DNA of 64,000 bases from Spectribacter acetivorans (GCF_031846305.1 NZ_JAVRHY010000005.1:217465-281464), one strand, 5' to 3'; counted from the first letter of the stretch, positions 1-9,280 are shown. Notes: generated by a model not told the origin, from the sequence alone. Made by a program: numbers and translations.

Positions 1-317
1 TTGGGTCGCGGCCCGGCGCCGCGGAAATGCATCAGCAGGCCGCGCCAGCCACGAGCGTGCACCTGCCGGAGCAGGCCGCGGGCATAGCTGGAATCAATCG
101 AGCCGGTCAGCCCGTGCAGGACCACGACCAGTGGGGTATCCGGAGGTTGGGCCCGGTCGGGCAGCCAGGCCAGGTCGATGACATCGCCGTCCGGCAGGTG
201 CCAGAACTCGTGATCGATGGTCAGCGCCGGAGTTGGGCGACCGCGGGCGGCGAACAGCGTCTGCCGGTGGGGGCCTCGCAACCAGAATGCGGGTCGGAAT
301 TGGCTGGTAACAATCAT
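1..317 (-). CDS. YheT-family alpha/beta hydrolase, N-terminal part (cut by window edge)
   Basis: About 105 residues of an open frame run off the left edge of the window. The start is the ATG at 317. The segment HRQTLF (residues 17-22), the oxyanion-loop motif HGLTGS (68-73) followed by a S-x-Y pattern, and GW..L..HFRGAG (90-102) are the typical amino-terminal signature of the YheT/ABHD1-3 group of cytoplasmic alpha/beta hydrolases. The catalytic serine, aspartate and histidine would lie beyond the edge. It is transcribed divergently from the metallo-hydrolase gene, with about 150 bp between them. The substrate is not known for this family. Confidence 0.8.
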   Translation of the reverse strand, partial: MIVTSQFRPAFWLRGPHRQTLFAARGRPTPALTIDHEFWHLPDGDVIDLAWLPDRAQPPDTPLVVVLHGLTGSIDSSYARGLLRQVHARGWRGLLMHFRGAGPRP

Positions 318-469
318 GGCGCTGAGGCGTGGTGCGACCGCGGCCGACGGGTTTTCAGGAGGAATCACCGAAAGCCGAAAAATACACTACGGGGTATGGT
401 TGACATGGCATGTTTCGTACCCAAGTTTACCGGTGAACCTCAACCAGCGCGCACCCGGAGGCGTGACCC

Positions 470-1336
470 ATGACCCAGCCCCGAGCCCATGTGCAGGCTT
501 TTTTCCATCAGCCCACCTTCAGCGTTCAGTACGTGGTCAGCGACCCGGCCACCCGAGAAGCCGCAGTCATTGATCCGGTGATGGATTTCGATCTCAACAG
601 CGGTGCCACCGGCACCGACAGCGCCGACGAAATCGTGCGCTACGTGCGAGACGCCGGGCTGACCGTCACCTGGGTGCTGGATACGCACCCGCATGCGGAT
701 CACTTCTCCGCCGCGCCGTATCTGGCGGACGTGTTCAACGCGCCCAGGGCGATCGGCGAAAAGGTGGTCGAGGTGCAGAAGCTGTGGCGGGACATCTACC
801 ACCTGCCCGATTTCCCCGCCGACGGCTCACAGTGGGACCGCCTGTTCGCCCACGGCGATCAGTTCAGTATCGGTGAACTGTCGGCCCGGGTGATGTTCTC
901 GCCCGGGCACACCCTGGCCTCGATCACCTACGTGATCGGCGATGCCGCCTTCGTGCACGACACCCTGTTCCAGCCGGATTTCGGGTCGGCGCGGGCGGAT
1001 TTTCCCGGCGGCAGCGCCGCGCAGCTCTACCGTTCGATTCAGGACATTCTGTCCCTGCCGGACGCCACCCGGCTGTTCACCGGCCACGACTACATGCCGG
1101 GCGGACGCGAGCCGGCCTGGGAATCCACCGTGGCCGAGCAGAAGGCGCACAACAAGCATTTCGCCGATAACCCCGGCGAGGCCGAGTACGTGGCCATGCG
1201 CGACGCCCGCGACGCGGAACTGCCGCTACCGAAGCTGATGCTGGCCTCGCTGCAGGTCAACATCCGCGGTGGCCGCCTGCCCGAGGCCGAGGCCAACGGC
1301 ACCGCTTATCTCAAGATCCCGCTCGACCGTTTCTGA
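470..1336 (+). CDS. MBL-fold persulfide dioxygenase-like hydrolase (ETHE1/Blh type)
   Basis: 288 residues with the metallo-beta-lactamase fold. The metal-binding signature THPHADH is at 72-78, SPGHT at 144-148, the bridging aspartate in VHDTLF near 164, and GHDY at 205-208. The aspartate and glycine pattern and the PDFGSARADFPGG-like stretch match ETHE1/Blh persulfide dioxygenases, which oxidise glutathione persulfide to sulfite with one iron, rather than glyoxalase II. A ribosome-binding site (GGAGG) lies about 8 bases upstream of the ATG. No BigR-type regulator or rhodanese is adjacent, so the sulfide-detoxification role rests on family similarity only. Confidence 0.85.
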   Translation: MTQPRAHVQAFFHQPTFSVQYVVSDPATREAAVIDPVMDFDLNSGATGTDSADEIVRYVRDAGLTVTWVLDTHPHADHFSAAPYLADVFNAPRAIGEKVVEVQKLWRDIYHLPDFPADGSQWDRLFAHGDQFSIGELSARVMFSPGHTLASITYVIGDAAFVHDTLFQPDFGSARADFPGGSAAQLYRSIQDILSLPDATRLFTGHDYMPGGREPAWESTVAEQKAHNKHFADNPGEAEYVAMRDARDAELPLPKLMLASLQVNIRGGRLPEAEANGTAYLKIPLDRF

Positions 1337-1359
1337 GGCCCGGCCTGTGCGGGTTGTCC

Positions 1360-4293
1360 TCAGTGCGCCCGGCGCAGCAGCCCGTCGAGCAGGCCGCCAC
1401 CGCCGCAGGATTCGGCATTGTCATAGCTGTCATCCACCACGTTGTCGATCCAGTCGCGCACCCCGGCCACGCCCTGGGTATGGATGACGCTGCGGGAAAT
1501 CGGCGGCATCTGGATTTCCGGGTTGCCGGCAATATTCATGCGGAACGGCAGGATCGAGCCGTCAGCGTCGCCCGGCACGATGTCGAACTCGCGGCCGCCG
1601 GCCCCGCCGCCCGCGGCGGTCGGCGTCTTGCAGATGCCGTAGCTGGCATCCACCTCGCGCAGGGCCTCCAGGAACAGCCCCGTATTCGAGGCGATGCCCG
1701 CCGGGTTGTGGCAGTGCGCACAGTTGACCTCCAGATAGGCGCGCACGCGTGACTCCAGCCCGCCGTCGGTGGCATCGTCGAAAGCCGGCAGGCGCGGGAT
1801 GTTGGTGGCAATGCCGGCGGTGTCGGTCTGCGGGGTCGGCGCGCCCTGGAGCAGGCCGTTATCGATCCAGTAGGCGATCTGGTTCATCCGACCGACGTCG
1901 GGATAATCGAACGGCTTGTTGAGATTGCGCGGCTTGGGCCCGATCGGTGGTGAGCCGGCGGTGCGGTCGTCGTTGCCGTGGCAGGTCACGCACTGATTGG
2001 CATGGGGTATCTGGTAGCGCTCGGAACTGCCGCTGTGCAGTTCGCCCGATCCGGTGTTTGTGTAGTGCCAGGACACGGCGGCCTCGCCGCCGCCCAGGCG
2101 CAGCCGGGCCACGCGCTCGCCGGACGGGGTGGTTTCCCAGATGTAGGGCAGGCCGGCCCAGCGTGGTTGACCGCTATCGTTGGCTCGCTTGATCAGCAGC
2201 CGGGTTTCCACCACCTGCCGGGTGCCGCTGGATTCATCCGGAAAGAAGAAGGTCTTGGCGATGATGGTGCCCACCGGAAACACATAGGTGGCGTTGGCGC
2301 CGTCCGCACCACTCCGGTACCGGGCCGACGTGCCCTCGGGCATGAATACCACCCGGCGCTTGCGCGAGTAGTCGGCGAACAGCCGGGTGTTGAGATCGAA
2401 CGGCGTACCGCGGCCGTTGGGGTCCGACAGCGGATCCGCGGGATCGGCAAACAGGTTGTACTGTTCCAGTCGGGGGCAATCGACATTCACTGCGCCGTGA
2501 TTGATCTGCCCCGGGGCGGGGGTGGCCTCGCAGGCGGCTCGCACTTCCTCCTCGTCCGGGGGCGTCTGGGCGTTGCCGCTGGGAGTGAAGCTCGCCACTT
2601 CGGCGGGCGGCAGCGATGGCAGGGTTTCCCCGTAGGCCGTCAGGCACTGATGCGGCGAGACATCGCGGTCCGGAATCAGCGCCGGCACGATACCGGTAAG
2701 CGATGCCAGGAACGCCGGGTCGGCCAGGCGGGTGGGGTCGCCCAGCAGGTCCAGCGCTTCCAGGCCCTCGAGACCGCCGAAATTGGCGAAGAACGGCACC
2801 AGCGGATTGGCCTGCCGGTCGTTGCTGCCCTCGTCGATACAGATGAACATGCTCGGCCGTTCGCGTGATCCGTCCGGGCTGTCGTCGAACTTGTAATCGT
2901 TGTAGCGGCAGGTCGGGTTGGGATCGGCGCCGGCGTACTGCGGTTCGCCGCGCGCGTCGGCCGGTACCGGATTGCCGTCTGCGGCGGTGGGATAGGGGCA
3001 GTCGCCGCTGCCACCGCGGGCCTGGTGTTCGGCGTCGTCCTGGTCGGTCTCGTCGTACAGGCCGTCCCAGACGATGTGGGCGCCGAAGCCGCCGTTCTTG
3101 AGGCGCACCAGGGTGGGCAGCAGGCTGTCCTGGCTGCCCTCCAGCGCGGTCTGATCGGGCAGGGGCGGGTTGCCGCCGGCGTTGATCATCAGGTTGTCGT
3201 GGATGTGTACACCCTCGGCATACATGTCCAGCCGGCGGTCGCCCGGCGGGCCGATGAGTTCGTGGCTGGCGATGATCACGCTGGCGGTGTCGTGGTCGCG
3301 GAATTCGTTGTCGAAAATCTCCACCCGGTCGTAGGCCAGGATCAGCGCACCGGTGCCGCGCGGCACCGACCGCACGATGCCGCCGGCGGCGAAGTTGTCG
3401 GTGTTGTTGTTGCGGGCGATGTTGTCGAACACGCGCGTGCCGTCGCCGTATTGGGACAGGCCGGGCAGGTCGAAGATCAGGAAGCCGCCGGTATTGCACT
3501 CGGCCAAGTTGCCGTGCATGTCGGCGCGGTCGGTATTCTCGATCTCGTAGCCGGCCACGTTGAAGGCCGCCCGCGAGTTGCGGATGATCACGTCGTTGCT
3601 CTGGCCCACGTAAAGGCCGGCATCGGAGGCGCCGATGGCTTCCGAATTCTCGATCAGCACGTTGTTCGACAGCACCGGGTAGATAGCGTAACGCCCGTTG
3701 TCGGGGCTGGTGCGGTAGTCGGCCCGGTTGATCGCGGTCAGCGGCTGGGCCGGGCAGGCGATCTGCACGGCCGACTCGAAATTGGCGGCCGTGACCGGGT
3801 TGTTGGCGGAGGACCACATCGCCCGCATGTTGCGGTAGGTAACGAAATCCGAGCCGATCACCTTGACGCCGTCCCCGGGGGTGTCGGTGACGGTGAGGTC
3901 CTGGATAGTCAGGCCGCGGATGTTGAGGGCGAGAATGCCTTCCGCCGTATCGCTGTTGTCGAACGACAGCACCGTGCGGTTGCGGCCGCAGCCGGTGATG
4001 GTGACGTTTTCGCTGTTCTGCAGCACCAGGCCGGTGTCCATCGCGAAGAAGCCGCAGTCGAAGCGGATAACGTCGCCGGGACCGGCCTGGATGAAGGCCG
4101 ATAGCGCATCCCGCGTGGCATTGGCGCCGGGCTCGATCATGAACTCTCGACCGGAAGGATTCGGCGTGCCGCCGCCACCCCCGTCGTTGCCGTCGTCCGG
4201 CACCCCCAGCGTGGGCCCGCTGTCGCCGCCCCCGCCACCACACGCTGCAAGTGTCGCGGCCAGCGCCGCGATCAGCCAGTTCCGCCCCGTCAT
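1360..4293 (-). CDS. Fused parallel beta-helix / SO2930-type diheme cytochrome c lipoprotein
   Basis: A 977-residue secreted lipoprotein. The signal peptide ends at a lipobox cysteine (residue 18), followed by a glycine-rich linker. Residues about 50-380 are rich in short N-V/I-x-I-x-x-N/S repeats typical of a right-handed parallel beta-helix. The carboxy-terminal third has two heme c motifs, CVTCH at about 768 and CAHCH at about 858, with a late QMPP methionine that could be an axial ligand. In many proteobacteria these are two adjacent genes, a beta-helix protein and an SO2930-family diheme cytochrome, both of unknown function; here they are one polypeptide. Likely periplasmic or outer-membrane attached. 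It converges with the preceding gene, with 23 bases between them. Confidence 0.8.
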   Translation of the reverse strand: MTGRNWLIAALAATLAACGGGGGDSGPTLGVPDDGNDGGGGGTPNPSGREFMIEPGANATRDALSAFIQAGPGDVIRFDCGFFAMDTGLVLQNSENVTITGCGRNRTVLSFDNSDTAEGILALNIRGLTIQDLTVTDTPGDGVKVIGSDFVTYRNMRAMWSSANNPVTAANFESAVQIACPAQPLTAINRADYRTSPDNGRYAIYPVLSNNVLIENSEAIGASDAGLYVGQSNDVIIRNSRAAFNVAGYEIENTDRADMHGNLAECNTGGFLIFDLPGLSQYGDGTRVFDNIARNNNTDNFAAGGIVRSVPRGTGALILAYDRVEIFDNEFRDHDTASVIIASHELIGPPGDRRLDMYAEGVHIHDNLMINAGGNPPLPDQTALEGSQDSLLPTLVRLKNGGFGAHIVWDGLYDETDQDDAEHQARGGSGDCPYPTAADGNPVPADARGEPQYAGADPNPTCRYNDYKFDDSPDGSRERPSMFICIDEGSNDRQANPLVPFFANFGGLEGLEALDLLGDPTRLADPAFLASLTGIVPALIPDRDVSPHQCLTAYGETLPSLPPAEVASFTPSGNAQTPPDEEEVRAACEATPAPGQINHGAVNVDCPRLEQYNLFADPADPLSDPNGRGTPFDLNTRLFADYSRKRRVVFMPEGTSARYRSGADGANATYVFPVGTIIAKTFFFPDESSGTRQVVETRLLIKRANDSGQPRWAGLPYIWETTPSGERVARLRLGGGEAAVSWHYTNTGSGELHSGSSERYQIPHANQCVTCHGNDDRTAGSPPIGPKPRNLNKPFDYPDVGRMNQIAYWIDNGLLQGAPTPQTDTAGIATNIPRLPAFDDATDGGLESRVRAYLEVNCAHCHNPAGIASNTGLFLEALREVDASYGICKTPTAAGGGAGGREFDIVPGDADGSILPFRMNIAGNPEIQMPPISRSVIHTQGVAGVRDWIDNVVDDSYDNAESCGGGGLLDGLLRRAH

Positions 4294-4390
4294 CGCTACC
4301 CTCGCCCGACCCTGCTGGGCCGTGTGTCTTGTTATTCCCGGTTCAAGTTACCACCGATCCGGCCGGTGTTGCAGGTTGTGCCTGCCCGGG

Positions 4391-5095
4391 TCAGGGCGGG
4401 AGCGCGCCGGCAATATGGCCCGGACCGAGCTGGCGCATCTGGCTCAGGATCCAGCGCTGGCGTTCCAGCAGGTAGGGGCCGGGCGCGGCCGCATCCAGGT
4501 CCCGCGGGTCGGGCAGCACGCCGGCCAGCAGGGCCGCCTGGCCGGCGGTCAGATCGGCGGCGTCAACGTTGAAGAATTGACGGGCCGCGGCGTCGGCGCC
4601 GAACACGTGATCGCCGAACTGGGCGATGTTGAGATACACCTCGAGAATGCGCTGCTTGGGCCAGAGCCACTCGATCCATACCGTGATGTAGGCCTCCACC
4701 GCCTTGCGCAGGTAGCTGCGGGACGGCGTCAGGAACAGGTTCTTGGCCACCTGCTGGGTGATGGAACTGGCGCCGCGCATGCTGCCGCCGGCGAGGTTGT
4801 TCTCCAGCGCGTCGCCGATGGCGCCCCAGACGAAGCCGTGATGGTCGGGGAAGGTCTGGTCCTCGGCCGCCACCACGGCCAGCGGCAGGGTGGGGCCGAT
4901 GTTGTCCAGGTCCACCCAGCGCTGGTCGACGCCCGGTCCGCCGGCCGGCTGCTGCCAGTGGTTCTGCAGCATGAAGGCCGAGGTCGGCGGATCGGCCCAC
5001 CGCAGCAACAGCACGGCCAGTGCCGGGGCGGCCAGGGCTAACAGCAGCGCGGTCAGCAGCCAGCGCCGCAGGCGGCGCCAGAGCCCGCGAACCAT
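4391..5095 (-). CDS. mtgA: Monofunctional biosynthetic peptidoglycan glycosyltransferase
   Basis: 234 residues with one amino-terminal membrane helix (about 10-32) and a GT51 glycosyltransferase domain. Visible family motifs are AAEDQTFPDHHGF, with the catalytic glutamate, then GASSITQQVAKNLFL, RKAVEAY, and W-P-K-Q-R-I-L-E-x-YLN. There is no transpeptidase domain and the length is normal for MtgA. The enzyme polymerises lipid II into glycan strands at the inner membrane. It lies upstream of the beta-helix cytochrome gene on the same strand, but a gap of about 100 bases makes co-transcription uncertain. Confidence 0.93.
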   Translation of the reverse strand: MVRGLWRRLRRWLLTALLLALAAPALAVLLLRWADPPTSAFMLQNHWQQPAGGPGVDQRWVDLDNIGPTLPLAVVAAEDQTFPDHHGFVWGAIGDALENNLAGGSMRGASSITQQVAKNLFLTPSRSYLRKAVEAYITVWIEWLWPKQRILEVYLNIAQFGDHVFGADAAARQFFNVDAADLTAGQAALLAGVLPDPRDLDAAAPGPYLLERQRWILSQMRQLGPGHIAGALPP

Positions 5096-5123
5096 GACCG
5101 CGGATCAGCCTTCGGGTTGCTGC

Positions 5124-5819
5124 CTACTCCTGAGGACGCGGGAGGTACTGGCTGAGCGTGCGCACGAACTGCCGGCCGGGCTCCGGCATGGCCGAGTCGT
5201 CGGTGCTGTCGAGGATCTCGTAGGGCGTGATCCCGGCCTCGTCGTAGAAATCCTGGTTGGCCGCGTGGTCCATGGACAGCGCCGCGCCTTCCAGCGAGAT
5301 GCCCGCGAAAAGCCCGCGCGAACGGGAGTAGGAATAGACTTCGGCATCGAAGCTGATGTTGGTGGCGGCGCTGGCGCTGCGCCCGACCGGGCCGGCGGCC
5401 ACCGACGCGTCGCCGCCCAGGGTGAAGTCACCACGGGCGATGCGGTCGATGCTGCGGCGGGACTTGAAGATCAGGATCACGTCGGTGCTGGAGGCGCCGA
5501 TCTGCCAGCCCAGCGACCCGCCGGTCAGGTTGATGAAGGCGGGGTTGCTCCACTTGCCGTTCTCGCCGCGAATCGAAACCAGGCCGCTGCCGCGCCGGCC
5601 CGCGATGATCAGCCCGACCTTGAGAACGCTGGGGATGACCGCAACGCCGTACGCCTGGTTCAGGAGTTTCGGCGGGATCGCGTTTTCCGGGATATTCACG
5701 AAATCGGTCAGGACCGCCGTGGCCTCGTTGACCTCTTCATTTTCACTGATGCCGGCGCCGGCGACGGCATGGAAAAGCATCAGGGTGCCGGCCAGGGTGG
5801 CGGTGCAGAACTTGTTCAT
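5124..5819 (-). CDS. SYLF (Ysc84-type) lipid-binding domain protein, secreted
   Basis: 231 residues with a signal peptide of about 22 residues ending near AVAGA. The body matches the SYLF/Ysc84 domain: a conserved AYGVAVIPSVLKVGLIIAG start, GxGLV, an SLGWQIGASSTDVILIF core, and a final YSRSRGLFAGISLEGA. The domain binds lipids in eukaryotes; in bacteria it is a common periplasmic or surface protein of unknown function. The start is the ATG at 5819, after a purine-rich region. It lies between mtgA and prfC on the same strand. Confidence 0.85.
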   Translation of the reverse strand: MNKFCTATLAGTLMLFHAVAGAGISENEEVNEATAVLTDFVNIPENAIPPKLLNQAYGVAVIPSVLKVGLIIAGRRGSGLVSIRGENGKWSNPAFINLTGGSLGWQIGASSTDVILIFKSRRSIDRIARGDFTLGGDASVAAGPVGRSASAATNISFDAEVYSYSRSRGLFAGISLEGAALSMDHAANQDFYDEAGITPYEILDSTDDSAMPEPGRQFVRTLSQYLPRPQE

Positions 5820-5941
5820 GATGAGACCTCTCGCGTCGTGTCACGGCTTGGACGGCGCGCCGCGGGTTTGGTTCGTGGTCCCGATTCTAGGCCAGTCGCG
5901 GGGTCCTGCCCATGACGCCGGACGGCGACACCCCGCCGGCC

Positions 5942-7528
5942 CTATTCCGCGTACTGCTCGCGCACGCTCTCGAAGCGGATATCCGGCCAGCGTTCCTGCG
6001 TCAGGTCCAGCTTCACCCGTGAGGCGGCCAGATACACCAGGGCCCCGCCGTGATCGCGGGCCACCCCGGGGGTGTTGCGATCGGCGAATCGCTTGAGTTC
6101 GCGCTCGTCGTCGGCGTAGATCCAGCGGGCGGTGTAGACGTCGATGGCCTCGAACGTCGCCGACACCCCGTATTCGGTGCGCAACCGCTCGGCCACCACG
6201 TCGAACTGCAGCACGCCCACCGCGCCCAGGATCACGTCGTTGTTGTGCAGTGGCCGGAACACCTGGGTAGCGCCTTCCTCGCAGAGTTGATCCACCCCCT
6301 TGTTCAGGGCCTTGGCCTTGAGCGGGTCGCGCAGCACCACGCGCTGGAACAGCTCGGGCGCGAAGTTGGGAATGCCGGAAAAGCGCAGGTCCTCGCCCTC
6401 GGAGAAGCAGTCGCCGATGGCAATGGTGCCGTGGTTGTGGATGCCGATGATGTCGCCGGCCCAGGCGTCCTCGGCCGCACCGCGGCGATTGGCCATGAAG
6501 GTGATGGCGTCGTTCACGCGGATTTCCTTGCCCGCCCGCAGGTGGCGCATCTTCATGCCCTTGGTGTAGCGGCCGGAACACAGGCGCAGGAAGGCGATGC
6601 GGTCGCGGTGCTGCGGGTCCATGTTCGCCTGGATCTTGAACACGAAACCGGCGAGCTTGTCCTCGCCCGGTTCCACCGCGCGGGACTGGGCCTCGCGGGG
6701 CTGGGGCGGCGGCGCCCATTCCACGAACGCGTCCAGCAGCGACTGCAGGCCGAAATTGTTGATCGCCGAGCCGAAGAACACCGGCGTCAGACGCCCGGCC
6801 CGGTACTCGTCCAGGTCGAAGCCGTGGCCGGCGGCCTGCACCAGTTCCACTTCCTCGCGCAGGGTGTCGAGATCCTGGCCCGCGATCTCGGCCAGCCGCG
6901 GATCGTCGAGCCCGGCGATGGTCTCTTCCTTGCCGCCGGCTTCGTTGTCCTCGCCGTGGTAGAGATGAACCTTGTCTTCCAGCAGGTGATACACGCCGCG
7001 GAACTGCCGCCCCATGCCGATCGGCCAGGTAATCGGCGCGCAGCGGATCTTGAGGATGTCCTCGATCTCGTCGAGCAGCTCCAGCGGCGGCCGACCGTCG
7101 CGGTCCAGTTTGTTGATGAAGGTACAGATGGGAGTGGTGCGCAGCCGCGTGACCTCCATCAGCTTGATGGTGCGCGGCTCCACGCCACGAGCGGCGTCGA
7201 TCACCATCAGGGCGGAATCCACCGCCGTGAGCGTGCGATAGGTGTCTTCGGAGAAGTCCTCGTGGCCCGGGGTATCCAGCAGATTCATGATGCGTTCGGC
7301 GTAGGGGAACTGCATCACCGAGGTGGTCACCGAAATGCCGCGCTGCTGCTCCATCGCCATCCAGTCCGAGGTGGCGTGGCGCGCGGCCTTGCGGCCCTTG
7401 ACGGTGCCGGCCAGCTGGATCGCGCCGCCGAACAGCAGCAGTTTCTCCGTGAGCGTGGTCTTGCCGGCGTCCGGATGGGAGATGATGGCGAAGGTCCGGC
7501 GCTTGGCGACCTGGTCGGCAGTAGACAT
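5942..7528 (-). CDS. prfC: Peptide chain release factor 3 (GTPase)
   Basis: 528 residues, the normal length for RF3. The G-domain motifs are clear: P-loop HPDAGKTT at 18-25, DTPGHED at 85-91 and NKLD at 139-142. The EF-Tu-like domain II and the RF3-specific carboxy-terminal domain follow. RF3 uses GTP to remove RF1 and RF2 from the ribosome after termination. The MSTADQVAKRRTFAI start is standard. It is the first gene of its strand after a gap of about 270 bases. A longer overlapping frame here is only a shadow. Confidence 0.97.
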   Translation of the reverse strand: MSTADQVAKRRTFAIISHPDAGKTTLTEKLLLFGGAIQLAGTVKGRKAARHATSDWMAMEQQRGISVTTSVMQFPYAERIMNLLDTPGHEDFSEDTYRTLTAVDSALMVIDAARGVEPRTIKLMEVTRLRTTPICTFINKLDRDGRPPLELLDEIEDILKIRCAPITWPIGMGRQFRGVYHLLEDKVHLYHGEDNEAGGKEETIAGLDDPRLAEIAGQDLDTLREEVELVQAAGHGFDLDEYRAGRLTPVFFGSAINNFGLQSLLDAFVEWAPPPQPREAQSRAVEPGEDKLAGFVFKIQANMDPQHRDRIAFLRLCSGRYTKGMKMRHLRAGKEIRVNDAITFMANRRGAAEDAWAGDIIGIHNHGTIAIGDCFSEGEDLRFSGIPNFAPELFQRVVLRDPLKAKALNKGVDQLCEEGATQVFRPLHNNDVILGAVGVLQFDVVAERLRTEYGVSATFEAIDVYTARWIYADDERELKRFADRNTPGVARDHGGALVYLAASRVKLDLTQERWPDIRFESVREQYAE

Positions 7529-7529
7529 G

Positions 7530-7767
7530 GGAACCTGCTGGGGAAAAGCCGCGCGAGCTTAACGGCTGCGGCGGGCTCTGTACAGGCAATTATAGCCCTT
7601 AACTATCGCGTTGTTATCAACAATTCATTTGAAAAATCGCTGGCCGGCGGCATCATGTTGCACAGCGGCAATCGCAACCCGTCGGCCATCAGGGCCGGCG
7701 GCCATGAATCCTCCTAGCCTGCCCTGCTGCCCGGTCTCTGGCCCCCCTCCGGAAACCGGGCTTTTTT
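7530..7767 (+). ncRNA. Candidate plus-strand small RNA ending in a strong terminator
   Basis: Both neighbours (prfC and acyP) are on the minus strand, yet the gap holds a strong plus-strand intrinsic terminator at 7729-7767 with no plus-strand gene before it. The stretch between is comparatively AT-rich around 7590-7635 and includes TTGTT-ATC-AACAA, a short inverted repeat. The simplest reading is a small RNA transcribed left to right, but no convincing promoter was found, and the 5' end given is only the limit of the intergenic gap. Confidence 0.3.
7729..7767 (+). terminator. Rho-independent terminator (plus strand)
   Basis: Stem GCCCGGT (7729-7735) pairs with ACCGGGC (7755-7761) and is followed at once by six T residues. 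There is no T run on the other strand, so it works left to right only. No plus-strand protein gene lies upstream. Confidence 0.75.
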
Positions 7768-7800
7768 ATGGGCTCGGCAAGTGAAACGGAGCGTCGCTTG

Positions 7801-8076
7801 TCAGCCGATATCGAAGCTCGATGGCGGCCGGACATCGCTGTCAGCCAGTTCGACCTGCGCCACGCGTGCCGCCGACGGTCCCCGCCACAGCCAGGCTTCG
7901 AACGCGGCCACTGCCTCGCGGTCGCCGCAGATCAGGCCCGTGACCGACCCGTCGGGCTGATTGGCGGCATGGCCCGTCAGGCCCAGCCGGCGCGCTTCCT
8001 GCTGCGCGCTGGCGCGGAAGAACACGCCCTGAACGCGGCCGGTGACGCGGAACTGTCGACAGAGGTGGGTGCTCAT
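7801..8076 (-). CDS. acyP: Acylphosphatase
   Basis: 91 residues, the standard small acylphosphatase size. The phosphate-binding loop GRVQGVFFR is at 13-21, with the catalytic arginine at 21. The substrate asparagine is at about 39, in a GHAANQPDGSV segment. It hydrolyses carboxyl-phosphate bonds of acylphosphates in the cytoplasm. The typical W-V between GH and N is replaced by AA, a minor departure. Divergent from the hypothetical gene that follows. Confidence 0.93.
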   Translation of the reverse strand: MSTHLCRQFRVTGRVQGVFFRASAQQEARRLGLTGHAANQPDGSVTGLICGDREAVAAFEAWLWRGPSAARVAQVELADSDVRPPSSFDIG

Positions 8077-8097
8077 GGCGATGCCCGTTTATAATGC

Positions 8098-8796
8098 ATG
8101 ACGAATATCGTGACCGATTCGAACGCCATGTCACTCTGGGGTCAATTCCGAAACCTGTCCCGCCGGGTGCGGGCCGCGCCGCCGGCGCCGACCGATGCGC
8201 CGCGCCGGACGCAGCTGGATTTCGCCCTGCCCAATCCCTGGGGCGGGGCGCCGCTGTGCCGTGCCAGCGTGGCGGTGACCACCAGCCGCCATGCCCGTGG
8301 CGAAAGCCTACGGGTGCAGGCGCAGTTCGACGGCTGGTGGCGCCGCGGTGGCGATGCGCCGTCGCGCACGGCCCTGGCGGCAACCGATGGCCGCGGCACC
8401 GGGCTGGTTGGCTATGGCCGCAAGGCGGCCGGCGCGCTGCTGCGTCACGGCATCACGCGACTGCCGCTGCCGGCGGGCGAACGCCGCCTGCGCACCTGGG
8501 TCGATGTGCGGGCTTCGACCGAACCCCTGGCCGGCGGCGCAGCGTCGCTGTTGCCGGAACGGGTGCGGCAGCTGTGCGGACCGCTGCAGGCGGCCGCGCC
8601 GGGCGAGCCCCGGGTGGGTGTCTGGATCGATCGTGGCGCCGGGGCCGATGGCGGCAGCGCCCAGCTTGCGCTGCTCCAGTTCGATGATCGCGACCTGCCG
8701 GCCGGGACGGTCAGCGGGCCGTTCAATTTCTCCGCCAGTGTCGCCACGGTGACCGACCCGGTTCGCCGGGACCCGGGTGACGTCCGTACCCCTTGA
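8098..8796 (+). CDS. Hypothetical arginine/alanine-rich protein
   Basis: Up to 232 residues, not recognised. It has no signal peptide or membrane helix and is rich in arginine, alanine and proline, with scattered GW, GG and RR pairs. The start is unclear: a TATAAT at 8090-8095 overlaps the first ATG, so if that is the -10 element the in-frame ATG at 8128 (MSLWGQFRNLS) is the more likely start. Neither start has a good ribosome-binding site. GC pattern and length support a real gene, but no function can be given. Confidence 0.55.
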   Translation: MTNIVTDSNAMSLWGQFRNLSRRVRAAPPAPTDAPRRTQLDFALPNPWGGAPLCRASVAVTTSRHARGESLRVQAQFDGWWRRGGDAPSRTALAATDGRGTGLVGYGRKAAGALLRHGITRLPLPAGERRLRTWVDVRASTEPLAGGAASLLPERVRQLCGPLQAAAPGEPRVGVWIDRGAGADGGSAQLALLQFDDRDLPAGTVSGPFNFSASVATVTDPVRRDPGDVRTP

Positions 8797-8930
8797 GCAC
8801 CGTCATGCCGCGTCCCCGACCCGGGTCTGCCGGCGAGCTGGTCGCGCCGATGCGAATTGACTCCGGCGCCGTTTTTGAACAGCATTAGGCCCGCGTCGCG
8901 ACCGGGCGCAGCATAAATCGGAGAGGGTGA

Positions 8931-9263
8931 ATGAAGAAGATCTGGCGCATCGGCGCCGCTGGCATTCTTGCGGCCGTCGGGTTCGCGGGACCGGCTGCGG
9001 CGCAGGAGGGGGATCCCGAGGCCGGGCGGATCAAGGCCAGCACCTGCATGGGCTGCCACGGTATCGAGGACTACAGCAACGTTTATCCCACGTTCGCCGT
9101 ACCCCGCCTGGGTGGACAGCATGCCGACTACATCGAGTCGGCTCTCAAGGCCTATCGTGATGGTCAGCGGAATCACCCGACCATGAATGCCCAGGCTTCC
9201 AGTCTCTCCGATCAGGACATGGCGGACATTGCCGCCTACCTGTCCGAATCGCCCGGCGAATGA
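8931..9263 (+). CDS. Small periplasmic cytochrome c (class I, c4/c5-like)
   Basis: 110 residues with a signal peptide ending near PAAAQ (24-25) and one heme motif CMGCH at 39-43. A later HPTMN methionine is the probable sixth heme ligand. The PRLGGQHADYIESALKAYRDGQR segment is typical of cytochrome c4-like halves. A strong GGAGAGGGTGA ribosome-binding region precedes the ATG. Its stop overlaps the following cytochrome gene, so the two are co-translated and probably act together as electron carriers in the periplasm. Confidence 0.88.
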   Translation: MKKIWRIGAAGILAAVGFAGPAAAQEGDPEAGRIKASTCMGCHGIEDYSNVYPTFAVPRLGGQHADYIESALKAYRDGQRNHPTMNAQASSLSDQDMADIAAYLSESPGE

Positions 9264-9280
9264 ACAAGGTGGTAGCGGTG

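Noticed and set aside
5841..7589. A 582-codon open frame overlapping prfC on the same strand
   Set aside because: It is a shadow frame of prfC with arginine/proline-rich, low-complexity translation; prfC itself has all GTPase motifs.
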